A stretch of DNA of 64,000 nt. It comes from Providencia vermicola (GTDB lineage Bacteria; Pseudomonadota; Gammaproteobacteria; Enterobacterales; Enterobacteriaceae). Of this stretch, positions 1 through 9,614 are shown one piece after another. Both the position numbers and the translations under genes were made by a program. Positions within the stretch are counted from its first letter, which is position 1. Every line of letters starts with the position of its first letter. Location: assembly GCF_020381325.1 (NCBI RefSeq), contig NZ_JAGSPI010000005.1, positions 248,001 to 312,000 on the forward strand. The letters run 5' to 3'. Under the pieces are notes generated by a model. It was not told where the DNA came from. It saw only the letters and a list, made by a program, of their open reading frames with translations, and searched no databases.

Positions 1-94
1 CCAAGTATTAACGGCTAAAAATTATTTACGGCGTACTCAAATATTCCCGTGGTTTACAGTTGAAGAAGATGAAAATGATACGTTAGAAGGGTAA
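1..94 (+). CDS. C-terminal end of an upstream gene, possibly TcB (partial)
   Basis: An open frame runs in from the left edge and stops at 92-94, giving about 30 residues that end in an acidic tail (EEDENDTLEG). The stop is 13 bp before the first TcC gene, so the two are probably co-transcribed. In toxin-complex loci a TcB gene commonly precedes TcC, and that context is the only reason for naming TcB. The fragment is too short to identify by itself. Confidence 0.5.
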   Translation, partial: QVLTAKNYLRRTQIFPWFTVEEDENDTLEG

Positions 95-107
95 TCAGGG
101 GGAGACG

Positions 108-2990
108 ATGAAAAAAAGCGTAAACATGTCTTTTCATGCAGGAACACCCACAATACAAGTTACGGATAATCGGGGCTTGACTATCCGCCATCTACAGTAT
201 TATCGGGAACCCAAACAACCCACAGATCTCGATGAACGAGTCACATTACAGCAGTTAAATATACAGGGGTATTTAGTCAGTTCAGCTGATCCTCGGTTAG
301 GCTTAAGCAAGATAAACAACATTATTTCCCTCTATAATTTAATGGGGGAGACCCTGTTCACTCATGGGGTTGATGTGGGGGATTCCGCTGCGCTAAATGA
401 TATTGAGGGACGTTTATTATTTAGCATTGACGCGAATGGCGTTCGTCGAACTTGCCGATATGAGGTAAAAACGACGTTGGGTCGGCCTATCAGCATCTCG
501 GAACAAATTAAAAACGAAGCGCCTTATATCAGCGAATGCTTTATTTATGCAGGTTCCTCCATCGACGAACAAAAAGCAAATTTGGCGGGGGCCTGTATTG
601 GTCACTATGATACAGCGGGGTTATTAGTATTAAAACAGGTTTCCCTTCAAGGGAAGCCGTTGTTAACGACTCGTCAGTTTATACTGAAAATTGAAGAGAG
701 GAAAACGGATGTTAATTGGAGTAATGGTGAAGAAAAACAAAAGCTTGAAACAGAAGAATACTGCCATCAAATACACGTTGATGCCACAGGGAGTTTACTG
801 AAATCTATCGATGCGAAAGGCCACCAGCAACGCTATGCATACAATATTACTGGGCAACTTAAACATCATTGGCTAACTATTAATGGTCAAAAAGAGCGCT
901 CAGTGATTCAATCGGTTGAATATTTAGCAACAGGGCAAAAACAGCAAGAAGAATTGGGTAATCGTGTGCTCACACAGTATGAATATGAGCCACAAACACA
1001 GCGTTTATTGTGCGTCAAAACACAACGGCCTAATACTCATCCGCTAGGCTTCAAACTTTTCCAAGACATCCATTATGAATATGATCCTGTGGGAAATAGG
1101 GTAAGTATGCGTAATGATGCAGAAAAAACGCATTTTTGGCGTAACCAAAAAATATCCCCTGAACAGTGCTATCAATATGATTCATTATACCAACTGGTTA
1201 GCGCAACAGGGCGTGAAATGGCAAATATTGGGCAACAACATCATCAAATACCTCACTATGTGCTTTTTGATAATGCAACTTATACCCAATATATTCGGCA
1301 TTATGTTTATGACCGAGGAGGAAACCTAACCAAAATCCATCACCATTCTCCTGCCACCAATCAAAGTTATATAACGCAAATGACGGTGAGCGATAAAAGT
1401 AACCGTGCCATCAGCACGTCATTAGTCACAGAATCGAACCAGGTTGATGATTTTTTTACTTTAAATGGCCAGCAAAAACAGCTGATGAAAGGGCAATATC
1501 TCAATTGGAACCCGCGTCAGGAATTAAAGCATGTTTCCAGCCTAAGCTTGAATGAACATTATCGTTATGACAGTGCAAGTCAGCGTGTTTTCAAAATGAG
1601 TCAACAAGATCATTCTTGTGTCCAAACAAGGTATTTAACGGATTTGGAAGTCAACATTACACAACGAAACGACATCATAAAAGAGCGTTTACAGGTCGTT
1701 AACATCGGGGGGGAAGATAATGTTCAAGTGCACGTTTTACACTGGGAGGACAACGCGCCGGATGGTATCAAGAATAATTTATGGCGTTACAGCCTCGATT
1801 TTTGGGCTGGTAATGGGGGTTTAGAGTTAGATGAAGAGGGGAGAATTATCAGCCAAGAGGAGTTTTATCCCTATGGTGGTACAGCTGTTTGGTTGGCAAG
1901 TAATCAGGTAGAAGCTGATTATAAAACACGACGTTATTCGGGGAAAGAACGTGATAAGACTGGGTTGTATTATTACGGTTACCGCTATTACCAACCGTGG
2001 GTTGGTCGTTGGTTAAGTGCAGACCCCTTGGGAACGGTGGATGGGCTGAATTTCTACAGAATGTCTCGTAATAATCCGATCAACTATCATGATCCTAATG
2101 GCCTATTTCCTTTTCATTTGCTTAATCCATTACATTGGGTCAGAGAGTTAAGGCGAAGAGCAGCAGAAAGAAAAACGGCTGAAAATGCAGATTATAGTTA
2201 TATTTTCATGGCTAATGGCCGTTATTGGAACAACGGTTTTTATGATAAAGCGAGCTTTGATCGGATCACGCGTAAAAACATTGAGTACTTACGCAAGGTT
2301 ACCTCACCATTGAATGAGATGGAATCAAGTTTTGTTGAACGATTTACCAAATTGAATTTTACATTACTTCATGCGTCAAAGACGGATTTTATGGTTAATG
2401 GTGAGGTCACATTTAAGTCACGAGTCGCATTAAGAAGAAATAATGTTATTGATTATACACATGAGCACACCAGCTATTCAGATGAAATGAATTTACAAAC
2501 AAAGGAATTTGTTTTTTTCTCACTAGGTATTGAAGGGGCGGAAGGTAAGCAGGTTAGCCGATTTGGCGATAAATTATATAGTACCCCGTTAAATAGTGTC
2601 GAAAATGAACAATATATGCCGTATTCACATATTGCGATTAATGACACCTTAAACTACGGCACGCGACAATTCTCAACGCGCTTAGGGCGTACGTTTGGCC
2701 GTGATGATGGCAATATCCTTAAAGAAGAAATAATTGCGGGAGAAGCTAGCGAAACTGTCTATGCCTACCGCAATTTTAAAGAAGCAATTGCGTTAAGAAT
2801 AATCAACTCTGCAAAGCTACTTTCTCCAGCGGGATATGGCCGCATAGTTAATACTCAGAGCAATCAAGAGTTTGATATGTTTATGTCATTATTATTTCGC
2901 CCCCAGCTTCTCGTTCCAAGAGAATTAAAATCAAAAAATACCACAATAAGAACAATTCAGCATAGGCCTGAACTCATGGGGACATGTTAG
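108..2990 (+). CDS. TcC-type RHS toxin-complex protein with uncharacterised C-terminal toxin domain (copy 1)
   Basis: This 960-residue protein has the TcC architecture. The N-terminus is the family signature (TPTIQVTDNRGLTIR). A long RHS/YD-repeat shell follows, with units such as YEYDPVGN, YVYDRGGN and YRYDSASQ. The shell closes with the RHS core end (YYYGYRYYQPWVGRWLSADP) and a DPLGTVDG motif near residue 639. In characterised TcB-TcC cocoons this end is an aspartyl self-protease that frees the C-terminus. Residues ~668-960 are the variable cargo, similar to that of the next gene, with a LLHAS motif, an FKSR motif and FVFFSLG. I do not recognise it firmly; an ADP-ribosyltransferase-like fold is one guess. 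The start has a good ribosome-binding site (GGGGAG). It is the first of three tandem paralogues, and its cargo is expected to act in a eukaryotic target cell. Confidence 0.85.
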   Translation: MKKSVNMSFHAGTPTIQVTDNRGLTIRHLQYYREPKQPTDLDERVTLQQLNIQGYLVSSADPRLGLSKINNIISLYNLMGETLFTHGVDVGDSAALNDIEGRLLFSIDANGVRRTCRYEVKTTLGRPISISEQIKNEAPYISECFIYAGSSIDEQKANLAGACIGHYDTAGLLVLKQVSLQGKPLLTTRQFILKIEERKTDVNWSNGEEKQKLETEEYCHQIHVDATGSLLKSIDAKGHQQRYAYNITGQLKHHWLTINGQKERSVIQSVEYLATGQKQQEELGNRVLTQYEYEPQTQRLLCVKTQRPNTHPLGFKLFQDIHYEYDPVGNRVSMRNDAEKTHFWRNQKISPEQCYQYDSLYQLVSATGREMANIGQQHHQIPHYVLFDNATYTQYIRHYVYDRGGNLTKIHHHSPATNQSYITQMTVSDKSNRAISTSLVTESNQVDDFFTLNGQQKQLMKGQYLNWNPRQELKHVSSLSLNEHYRYDSASQRVFKMSQQDHSCVQTRYLTDLEVNITQRNDIIKERLQVVNIGGEDNVQVHVLHWEDNAPDGIKNNLWRYSLDFWAGNGGLELDEEGRIISQEEFYPYGGTAVWLASNQVEADYKTRRYSGKERDKTGLYYYGYRYYQPWVGRWLSADPLGTVDGLNFYRMSRNNPINYHDPNGLFPFHLLNPLHWVRELRRRAAERKTAENADYSYIFMANGRYWNNGFYDKASFDRITRKNIEYLRKVTSPLNEMESSFVERFTKLNFTLLHASKTDFMVNGEVTFKSRVALRRNNVIDYTHEHTSYSDEMNLQTKEFVFFSLGIEGAEGKQVSRFGDKLYSTPLNSVENEQYMPYSHIAINDTLNYGTRQFSTRLGRTFGRDDGNILKEEIIAGEASETVYAYRNFKEAIALRIINSAKLLSPAGYGRIVNTQSNQEFDMFMSLLFRPQLLVPRELKSKNTTIRTIQHRPELMGTC

Positions 2991-3025
2991 GAGGTAATTA
3001 ATTTCTTTGTAACATAAGGAGAAAT

Positions 3026-5890
3026 ATGACTTTTTTATTGTCAACAAAAACACCAACAATCGATGTTGTTGATAATCGAGGACTAAACATACGGACGTTT
3101 GAATATCATCGACACCCTAATGCACTGGATATGACTGATGAGCGAATTTCATATCAGCAGTTTAATATAAAAGGTGATCTGTACAAAAGTACTGACCCAC
3201 GTTTACATATTCATGTCCAAGCTAATTTTTGTTATCACTATGATCTGCTGGGAACACAGCTTTATTCAAATGGCGTTGATAATGGTGAGGTACGGCGGCT
3301 AAATGACATTGAAGGGCGTTTGTTAGTCAGTATTGATGCTAATGATATTTGGCGTACGTGTGATTACGAGGGTAAAAACACGTTAGGGCGATTAATTCGT
3401 TGCTTTGAACGTGATGCTGTCACTACTGCGAGTGATTTCTTTGTTTATGCAGGTAATTCTCCCGCAGAGCAGGCAAACAACTTAGCAGGGCACTGCGTTT
3501 CCCACTATGACCCCGCAGGGTTATTACAGCTAAATCAAATATCCCTCACTGGAGCGCCGCTTTCAACTGTTCGGTGTTTTATTCAAGATGCCGAGAATGC
3601 GGAAGTCATTACAAATTGGCGGCAGGGTGAAATGGATAATGTGCTTTCGCAAGAGATTTTTGTTAATCAAAAGGCCTATGATGCGACAGGCTCTATATTA
3701 TTGACGCAGGATGCGAAAGGCCATCAGCAGCGCTTATTTTATGATATTGCGGGGCAGTGTACAGGGCATTGGTTAACGATTTCGGGTGAGCCCGAACAGG
3801 TTCTTGTTCAATCTATCACTTATACCGCCAATGGAAATATTGTGCGAGAGGAATGGGGGAATGAGGTGGTTTCATGGAATGAATATGAGCTTCAAACCCA
3901 ACGTTTGGTTCGATCTCGAACAGAGCGACCAGTAACCCATCCTCTCGGTTTTAAACGCCTACAAGATTTATATTATCAATATGATCCCGTAGGAAATATT
4001 GTTTGTATTTACAATAATGCTGAACCTATACGCTTTTGGCGAAACCAAAAAATAGAGCCGAAACAAAGCTTTGTCTATGATAGCTTATATCAATTGGTGA
4101 GTGCATCAGGGCGTGAAATGGCAAGCAATATCACGGAAAAGACTAAACTACCTAGGTATTGTTCGTTCGATAATATGACTATCACCCAATATTTTCGTAC
4201 CTATCAATATGATCGCAGTGGCAATTTAATACAGATTCACCATCGAATGCCAGCGACAAACCAATGTTATACCCAATCAATGACCACAAGTACGCACAGT
4301 AATCGTGCTGTTCTCGATTCACTTACTACACACAGTGATGAAGTTGACCACTTTTTTACACCTAGCGGACAGCAGACACAGTTATTTCAAGGGCAATGTC
4401 TTAACTGGACGGTACGGCAAGAATTACGACAGGTTTATCAGGGAGGGGTTAATGAACATTATCGGTATGATTCGAATAGCCAGCGTGCTTTAAAGGTTAG
4501 CCAACAAAAATCAAATAGTTACCAAACCTATTACTTAGACGACTTAGAATTGCGTTACAAACAAATTCATGGAAAAGAAGCAGAGGAACTACAACTGATT
4601 GTTGTAGGGGATGTGGGTATTGCATCTATTCGCGCTTTGCATTGGACGAATAGAAGGACAGATAAAATTAAAAATAACGTAATACGCTACAGTATTAATG
4701 CGTTAGCGGGGAGTGGTGATTTAGAGCTGGATCAATCAGGGCAATTGATGAGTTATGAAGAGTATTATCCCTATGGTGGAACTGCAATATGGGCAGCACG
4801 TAGTGCGCTTGAAGGGGAAGATAAGACACATCGTTATTCAGGTAAAGAACGGGATGCAACGGGGCTTTACTATTATGGTTATCGCTATTATCAGCCATGG
4901 TGTGGGCGTTGGTTAAGTGCCGACCCTGGTGGAACTGTCGATGGATTGAATTTGTTTCGAATGGCAAGGAATAACCCACTGAAATATAAAGATAATAATG
5001 GGCTAAATCCGTTTAATCAGATTGTTGAATATTATCATCGGCGTATTGATGAAAAGGCTAAAATAAGAGCCAATGAAAGTTATAAAATCATGTCGACAGG
5101 AATCGACTGGGTTTCACGTTATGATGATTCAATCCCGTTTATGGATCTCGATTCTTTCAATGCAATGACGCAGGATAATATGCAGAATTTGCGCCTTTCT
5201 GCGGGTGAAATCAGGGGCGATGCGTTAGAGTTTGTGACCAATTTCAATGAATTAAACTTTGATTTAATTCATTTTACAGATAAACAATTTTTAGAACGTG
5301 GTAGTCATGCCGTTTTTCGTTCCCGGGATAGCTTGCTAGACAAAATGCTGATCCGCTCTGACCAAACGAATACCACAAATTTCGATTTTGTGGGTTTAAA
5401 AACAAAAGATTTTGTTTTTTTCTCTCTCGGTGTTGAGGGAGTGACAGGGAAAACAAGTAGCCGATTTGGTGATTTAAAATATGTTACCCCACTAAATTCA
5501 GTGCGTGATTATAAGTATTTAAAATATGGACATATGGCAATTAATGACACGGTGCTGTTTGATAAAAGAATGACATCACAAAATAGGCTTGTTGACAAAT
5601 TCCAAGGTGATCTGTGTGCTGCGGTGACATTAACTCATGAAAAAATTGCAACAAAACCCAGTGATACGCTTTATCCATATAGTGATTTTAAAGAAGCACT
5701 TGCATTACGCATCGTCAAATCAACACGATTACTCAACAAACGTTCGCAACAACTTGTTTTCTCAACAACTTCAGATTCAGAATTCGATAAATTAATTTCC
5801 CTTTTTTACCGACCTCAAATTCTTGTCCCTAAAAAATTACATTCGAAGAATACTCGAATTGAACAAGGGCGGAGAATGATTCTTCATTAA
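3026..5890 (+). CDS. TcC-type RHS toxin-complex protein with C-terminal domain related to copy 1 (copy 2)
   Basis: The protein has 954 residues and the same plan as its upstream neighbour: TPTIDVVDNRGLNIR at the N-terminus, YD repeats, then the RHS core end (GRWLSADPGGTVDGLN) and a C-terminal cargo from about residue 660. The cargo is a diverged homologue of copy 1, sharing a LIHFT/LLHAS motif, FRSR, KDFVFFSLG, SRFGD, TPLNSV, HMAINDT, ALRIV and a terminal RPQILVP. Conservation of these blocks between two copies points to a real enzymatic domain. The gap to copy 1 is 35 bp and contains TAAGGAG before the start, so an operon is likely. The proposed ADP-ribosyltransferase-like activity is inference from motif style only. 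Confidence 0.85.
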   Translation: MTFLLSTKTPTIDVVDNRGLNIRTFEYHRHPNALDMTDERISYQQFNIKGDLYKSTDPRLHIHVQANFCYHYDLLGTQLYSNGVDNGEVRRLNDIEGRLLVSIDANDIWRTCDYEGKNTLGRLIRCFERDAVTTASDFFVYAGNSPAEQANNLAGHCVSHYDPAGLLQLNQISLTGAPLSTVRCFIQDAENAEVITNWRQGEMDNVLSQEIFVNQKAYDATGSILLTQDAKGHQQRLFYDIAGQCTGHWLTISGEPEQVLVQSITYTANGNIVREEWGNEVVSWNEYELQTQRLVRSRTERPVTHPLGFKRLQDLYYQYDPVGNIVCIYNNAEPIRFWRNQKIEPKQSFVYDSLYQLVSASGREMASNITEKTKLPRYCSFDNMTITQYFRTYQYDRSGNLIQIHHRMPATNQCYTQSMTTSTHSNRAVLDSLTTHSDEVDHFFTPSGQQTQLFQGQCLNWTVRQELRQVYQGGVNEHYRYDSNSQRALKVSQQKSNSYQTYYLDDLELRYKQIHGKEAEELQLIVVGDVGIASIRALHWTNRRTDKIKNNVIRYSINALAGSGDLELDQSGQLMSYEEYYPYGGTAIWAARSALEGEDKTHRYSGKERDATGLYYYGYRYYQPWCGRWLSADPGGTVDGLNLFRMARNNPLKYKDNNGLNPFNQIVEYYHRRIDEKAKIRANESYKIMSTGIDWVSRYDDSIPFMDLDSFNAMTQDNMQNLRLSAGEIRGDALEFVTNFNELNFDLIHFTDKQFLERGSHAVFRSRDSLLDKMLIRSDQTNTTNFDFVGLKTKDFVFFSLGVEGVTGKTSSRFGDLKYVTPLNSVRDYKYLKYGHMAINDTVLFDKRMTSQNRLVDKFQGDLCAAVTLTHEKIATKPSDTLYPYSDFKEALALRIVKSTRLLNKRSQQLVFSTTSDSEFDKLISLFYRPQILVPKKLHSKNTRIEQGRRMILH

Positions 5891-5915
5891 TAATTTGAAT
5901 ATAAAGGAGAATAGG

Positions 5916-6026
5916 ATGAATTTGTCTTTGTTTACATCAACACCATTAGGGGTTGTGGGGTCAATTAAACGTTTTTTAAAGGATGAAAAATGGATAAATT
6001 TTCAATGGAGAAAACACCAACAATAA
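5916..6026 (+). CDS. Short ORF overlapping the start of TcC copy 3
   Basis: A 36-codon frame begins at an ATG with a strong ribosome-binding site (AAAGGAGAATAGG) and ends 37 bp inside the next TcC gene in another frame. Its first residues (MNLSLFTSTP) resemble the short leader that precedes the TPT motif in TcC proteins. It may be a leader or coupling peptide, or the displaced original start of copy 3 after a small indel. No function can be assigned. Confidence 0.3.
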   Translation: MNLSLFTSTPLGVVGSIKRFLKDEKWINFQWRKHQQ

Positions 6027-8845
6027 CGGTTACTGATAATCGCGGGCTCAATATTCGGTTAATTGAGTATTATCGTCATCCAGCTACCCCCGAAACAACA
6101 GATGAAAGACTCACCTTTCAGTCAGTTGATATTCGTGGATTTCTGACTGGGATAAGTGATCCTCGTTTACAGGAGAAAACGTCTTTTAATTTTCGTTTTA
6201 AAGCTGATTTGTCAGGCTTTGTATTGGGGAGTGAAGGCGTAGATAACGGGCACACGGTGACGATTAACGATATAGAGAGTCGATTATTAGTGAGTATTGA
6301 TGCTAATGGTGTTACCCATACTTATGACTATGAAGATAGTACTTCCTTAGGTAGGCTATTGTACTTGAAAGAAAAATTGGCTGGTGGAAAGACCCGAGTA
6401 ACCGAATGTTTCGAATATGCGGATAATTCCATTATTTATCAAAACATTAATTTATGCGGCCAATGTATTTCTCACTACGATACGGTAGGATTATTACAAT
6501 TAAACCAAGTCTCATTATTGGGAAAAGCGATTTCACAAACTCGACGTTTAATTCAACATGCTGAAGATGTTGAATATGACGTGGATTGGCAAACTGATGA
6601 AAGGGAGGAGCAACTTGCAGTTAGCCCATTTGTCAGTTATTGCATCACGGATGCAACAGGGGCAAACTTAGTGACTGAAGACACTAAGGGCCACCAACAT
6701 CGGCAATCTTATGATATTGCAGGGCAATTAAAAACCTACAGATTAAAAATTAAAAACGCGTTAGAGCGGTGGGTTGCAAAAGAGATACAGTATTCTCCTT
6801 CAGGTTTGAAAACCTGCGAAGAACTCGGTAATGGCATTGTTACAAATTACGAATATGAAGCACAGACTCAACATTTAGTTCGCGTGAAAACCCAAAGACC
6901 AACGGATCATTTATTGGGGTTTAAATTAATTCAAGACTTAATTTATCAGTATGATCCTGTGGGCAATGTTGTTTGTGTTCGTGATCAGGTGGGGCAAACA
7001 CGTTTTTGGCTCAACCAAAAAGTTGAGGCAAGACAAGATTTTCAGTATGACTCATTGTATCAATTAATCAGCGCGTCTGGGCGCGAAATGGCAAACCAAG
7101 TTTACCAATCTTCAGCACCTTCCCGTTGTATTTCGTTTGATAATGCAACCTATACGCGATATTTCCGTACTTATTGTTATGATAATAGCGGGAATTTAAC
7201 AAAAATCTCCCATCGCTCACCCGCAACAAACCAGCGTTATTCAACACAAATAATCACTAGCCATCAGAGTAATCGCGCAGTATTAAACGAATTGGCTTCA
7301 AGCGCAGAAAAAGTCGATGAGTTATTTACTGCAGCGGGACAACAGAAAACACTGCTTCAAGGCCAACACCTTAACTGGACAACTCACCAGGAACTTCGCT
7401 CTGTCAAAAGCGCTGACGCTATAGAACATTACTGTTATGACCACCAATACCAACGAACAGTGAAAGTGACTGAACGTTCGGGACAAAAAATGAAAGTAAT
7501 ATATTTACCGAATCTAGAGTTAAGGAATCGCAACGATGATGAAATATTACAAGTGATTACGGTTAATCGCTTGATTGGGTTACAGTTTCAAGTTTTACAC
7601 TGGGAAGATGGCCAGCCAAAAGGGGTTGCCAATAATGCCATGCATTATTCACTTAGTTCATTAACGGGAAACCAAGGAATTGAACTTGATAACGAAGGAA
7701 ATATCCTTAGCCAAGAAGAATATTATCCTTATGGCGGCACAGCAATTTGGCTAGCAGATAATACCTCTTTAGCAGGTTATAAAACGCGGCACTATGGTAA
7801 TAAGGAACTTGATATGACAGGGTTATATTATTATGGTCGCCGTTACTACCAACCATGGATTGGGCGCTGGTTGAGTGCTGACCCACTGGGGGCTGCTGAC
7901 GGGAGTAATTTATACCGTATGGCGCGCAATAACCCAATGACATATTATGACGAACAAGGGCAATACCCTAAAATTGCTCATTATATTTGGCTTGGTAACA
8001 AAGAACTTCCCGCTGATGGCATCAGTAATATTGCCAGCTTTAAACATAATAACCCTCAATATCAGATTAATTTGTGGAGTGATAACCCAACAAAGTTGAA
8101 AAATAACCTCATTGAACGAGGTTATAGCCAAGCGATATTCAATGTTATCAATGTTCAAAAACCCGCTCCATTTGATTATCAATATCAAGCGGCGATTAAT
8201 CGAGAATCGACTAATACAGCCTATGCGAATTATGCGGCTGCATCAGATATGTTAAGAATCGGTATTTTAAGGCGGTTTGGTGGGTTGTATATGGATATTG
8301 ATGTTATGGTCGATGGTCCAATTGGGGAAATTAGACCATTTTTAGACAACCAAGACGAACTTCCCGATCTGTTAATTCATCGTGGGAGGGATTACAAAGG
8401 AAAAACTGCTTTAGGTAATGCGGTTATTGCCGCCAATAGGAATGCATTTAGTCTACACAGTGTAATGCGTTATATTCGCCATCTTTATACGCATAATGGG
8501 GTAGAGCCTTTTATCGATATTGTGCCTCAACGCAAATTTGATACATTGACAGCTAAAAAAAATCACTACTATGCTAATCTTCCTTGGTCATATCTCATGT
8601 GGCAAGGAAAGCGTTCAATTCCACACATACGGCGAAATATCACCGTTGATGGAACAGGCCCTGGTATGTTTGTTAGTTGGATCCGTTCTAGCTGCCCATT
8701 TGATACAAGCTTGCGAGCGCGAAAACTCATCAATCAGTCAGGCTTTTTTGGTCATAGAGCCTCACTAATGAGTTGGGGGTTTGGACTTAATGCAGATGGG
8801 CAAACATGGTATAAACCCCGCAAAGCTCGACGCGCTTCCATCTAA
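5990..8845 (+). CDS. TcC-type RHS toxin-complex protein with clostridial-toxin-like glycosyltransferase cargo (copy 3)
   Basis: The protein has 951 residues. Residues 1-655 repeat the TcC shell (TPTITVTDNRGLNIR, YD repeats, GRWLSADPLGAADG). From about residue 659 the cargo is unlike copies 1 and 2. It opens with YPKIAHYIWLGNKELP, followed by a block with D753, R756 and GGLYMDIDV, the DXD pair being D769 and D771. These features belong to DXD sugar-binding glycosyltransferases, including the large clostridial toxin family GT44, which transfer a sugar from a nucleotide-sugar to host proteins. Target and sugar cannot be read from sequence. The start at 5990 has an AAGGA site; Met-6 (6005) is an alternative. 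A short ORF with a stronger ribosome-binding site overlaps this start. Confidence 0.85.
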   Translation: MDKFSMEKTPTITVTDNRGLNIRLIEYYRHPATPETTDERLTFQSVDIRGFLTGISDPRLQEKTSFNFRFKADLSGFVLGSEGVDNGHTVTINDIESRLLVSIDANGVTHTYDYEDSTSLGRLLYLKEKLAGGKTRVTECFEYADNSIIYQNINLCGQCISHYDTVGLLQLNQVSLLGKAISQTRRLIQHAEDVEYDVDWQTDEREEQLAVSPFVSYCITDATGANLVTEDTKGHQHRQSYDIAGQLKTYRLKIKNALERWVAKEIQYSPSGLKTCEELGNGIVTNYEYEAQTQHLVRVKTQRPTDHLLGFKLIQDLIYQYDPVGNVVCVRDQVGQTRFWLNQKVEARQDFQYDSLYQLISASGREMANQVYQSSAPSRCISFDNATYTRYFRTYCYDNSGNLTKISHRSPATNQRYSTQIITSHQSNRAVLNELASSAEKVDELFTAAGQQKTLLQGQHLNWTTHQELRSVKSADAIEHYCYDHQYQRTVKVTERSGQKMKVIYLPNLELRNRNDDEILQVITVNRLIGLQFQVLHWEDGQPKGVANNAMHYSLSSLTGNQGIELDNEGNILSQEEYYPYGGTAIWLADNTSLAGYKTRHYGNKELDMTGLYYYGRRYYQPWIGRWLSADPLGAADGSNLYRMARNNPMTYYDEQGQYPKIAHYIWLGNKELPADGISNIASFKHNNPQYQINLWSDNPTKLKNNLIERGYSQAIFNVINVQKPAPFDYQYQAAINRESTNTAYANYAAASDMLRIGILRRFGGLYMDIDVMVDGPIGEIRPFLDNQDELPDLLIHRGRDYKGKTALGNAVIAANRNAFSLHSVMRYIRHLYTHNGVEPFIDIVPQRKFDTLTAKKNHYYANLPWSYLMWQGKRSIPHIRRNITVDGTGPGMFVSWIRSSCPFDTSLRARKLINQSGFFGHRASLMSWGFGLNADGQTWYKPRKARRASI

Positions 8846-8850
8846 AATTT

Positions 8851-8888
8851 AACCTCAATCTGGCTAAAAAATAAGTGAGATTGGGGTT
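8851..8888 (+). terminator. Hairpin after the TcC array
   Basis: An inverted repeat of AACCTCAATCT with AGATTGGGGTT (one wobble pair) begins 5 bp after the last TcC stop codon. The U-run after it is weak. It probably ends the toxin operon. Confidence 0.5.
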
Positions 8889-9011
8889 ATCTTGAATTAA
8901 TGTAGATAAGTAAAATTTACTAAGTGACTGTTTATCAGAGTGTTCTACTAGAAAATTTAGCTTATTTACCGTAATTTGGCTTAATACATTTCTGCCAAAG
9001 ATGCTTTTACG

Positions 9012-9542
9012 ATGAAAAAACGTATTTTATTGCTGATTTTGTTTACCAGTTTTAGTTATGCAAAATCCAACTATCATAATAATTCCTCCCGTCATGATAA
9101 ACAAGTTGTGCATATCTGTGCATTATCACCATTTTCTGAATTTTATGCAGAAGCTGCGTTTTCAGAACAAAATGCACGGCAAAAAACGTCGCGTCGCTGT
9201 GAATTGGGGCAAGGGAAAGGCAGTATTTTTTGTAAAGCCAAAGATGCGAAATGTAGCACCAGCAAAATATCATTCAATGGTGATTATCTCGAAGAGAGCA
9301 TGTTTGTATACACAAAAACATGGCAAAAGGGAGAGTATCTTGAAATTGATGAAAATATTCCTAACTTATCCCGTTATGATTTTGCAGATAAAATTGCCTC
9401 TTACAGTATTCCTGATGGTTGGACAGTGCGTTTTTATGAAGGGGTTAATTATACAGGAAAATACCACACAGAATCGGGTGGTGAACACAACACATTAGGT
9501 TATGGTGAGAAAATACGTTCCATTAAAATCATACGTCGTTGA
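9012..9542 (+). CDS. Secreted protein with C-terminal beta/gamma-crystallin-like motif
   Basis: The 176-residue product begins with a typical signal peptide (MKKRILLLILFTSFSYA). The mature part has four cysteines (CALSP, RRCELG, IFCKAKDAKC), suggesting disulfides. The C-terminal ~45 residues (VRFYEGVNYTGKYHTESGG, then LGYGEKIRSIKI) match the Greek-key pattern of beta/gamma-crystallin repeats, which often bind calcium. The gene follows the toxin genes in the same direction after a 166-bp gap containing a hairpin, so it is probably transcribed separately. Its role is unknown; an extracellular or periplasmic structural protein is plausible. Confidence 0.7.
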   Translation: MKKRILLLILFTSFSYAKSNYHNNSSRHDKQVVHICALSPFSEFYAEAAFSEQNARQKTSRRCELGQGKGSIFCKAKDAKCSTSKISFNGDYLEESMFVYTKTWQKGEYLEIDENIPNLSRYDFADKIASYSIPDGWTVRFYEGVNYTGKYHTESGGEHNTLGYGEKIRSIKIIRR

Positions 9543-9614
9543 TAAGGAATATATTGCCTGAAATTGCCTTGGCAGAATATGCTCTTCTTGTATTCTAGCA
9601 GAAAAAAACTTTGC

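Noticed and set aside
9058-9498. Overlapping 146-codon frame inside the crystallin-like gene
   Set aside because: It lies in another frame of a gene with a clear signal peptide and domain, and has no sensible protein features.
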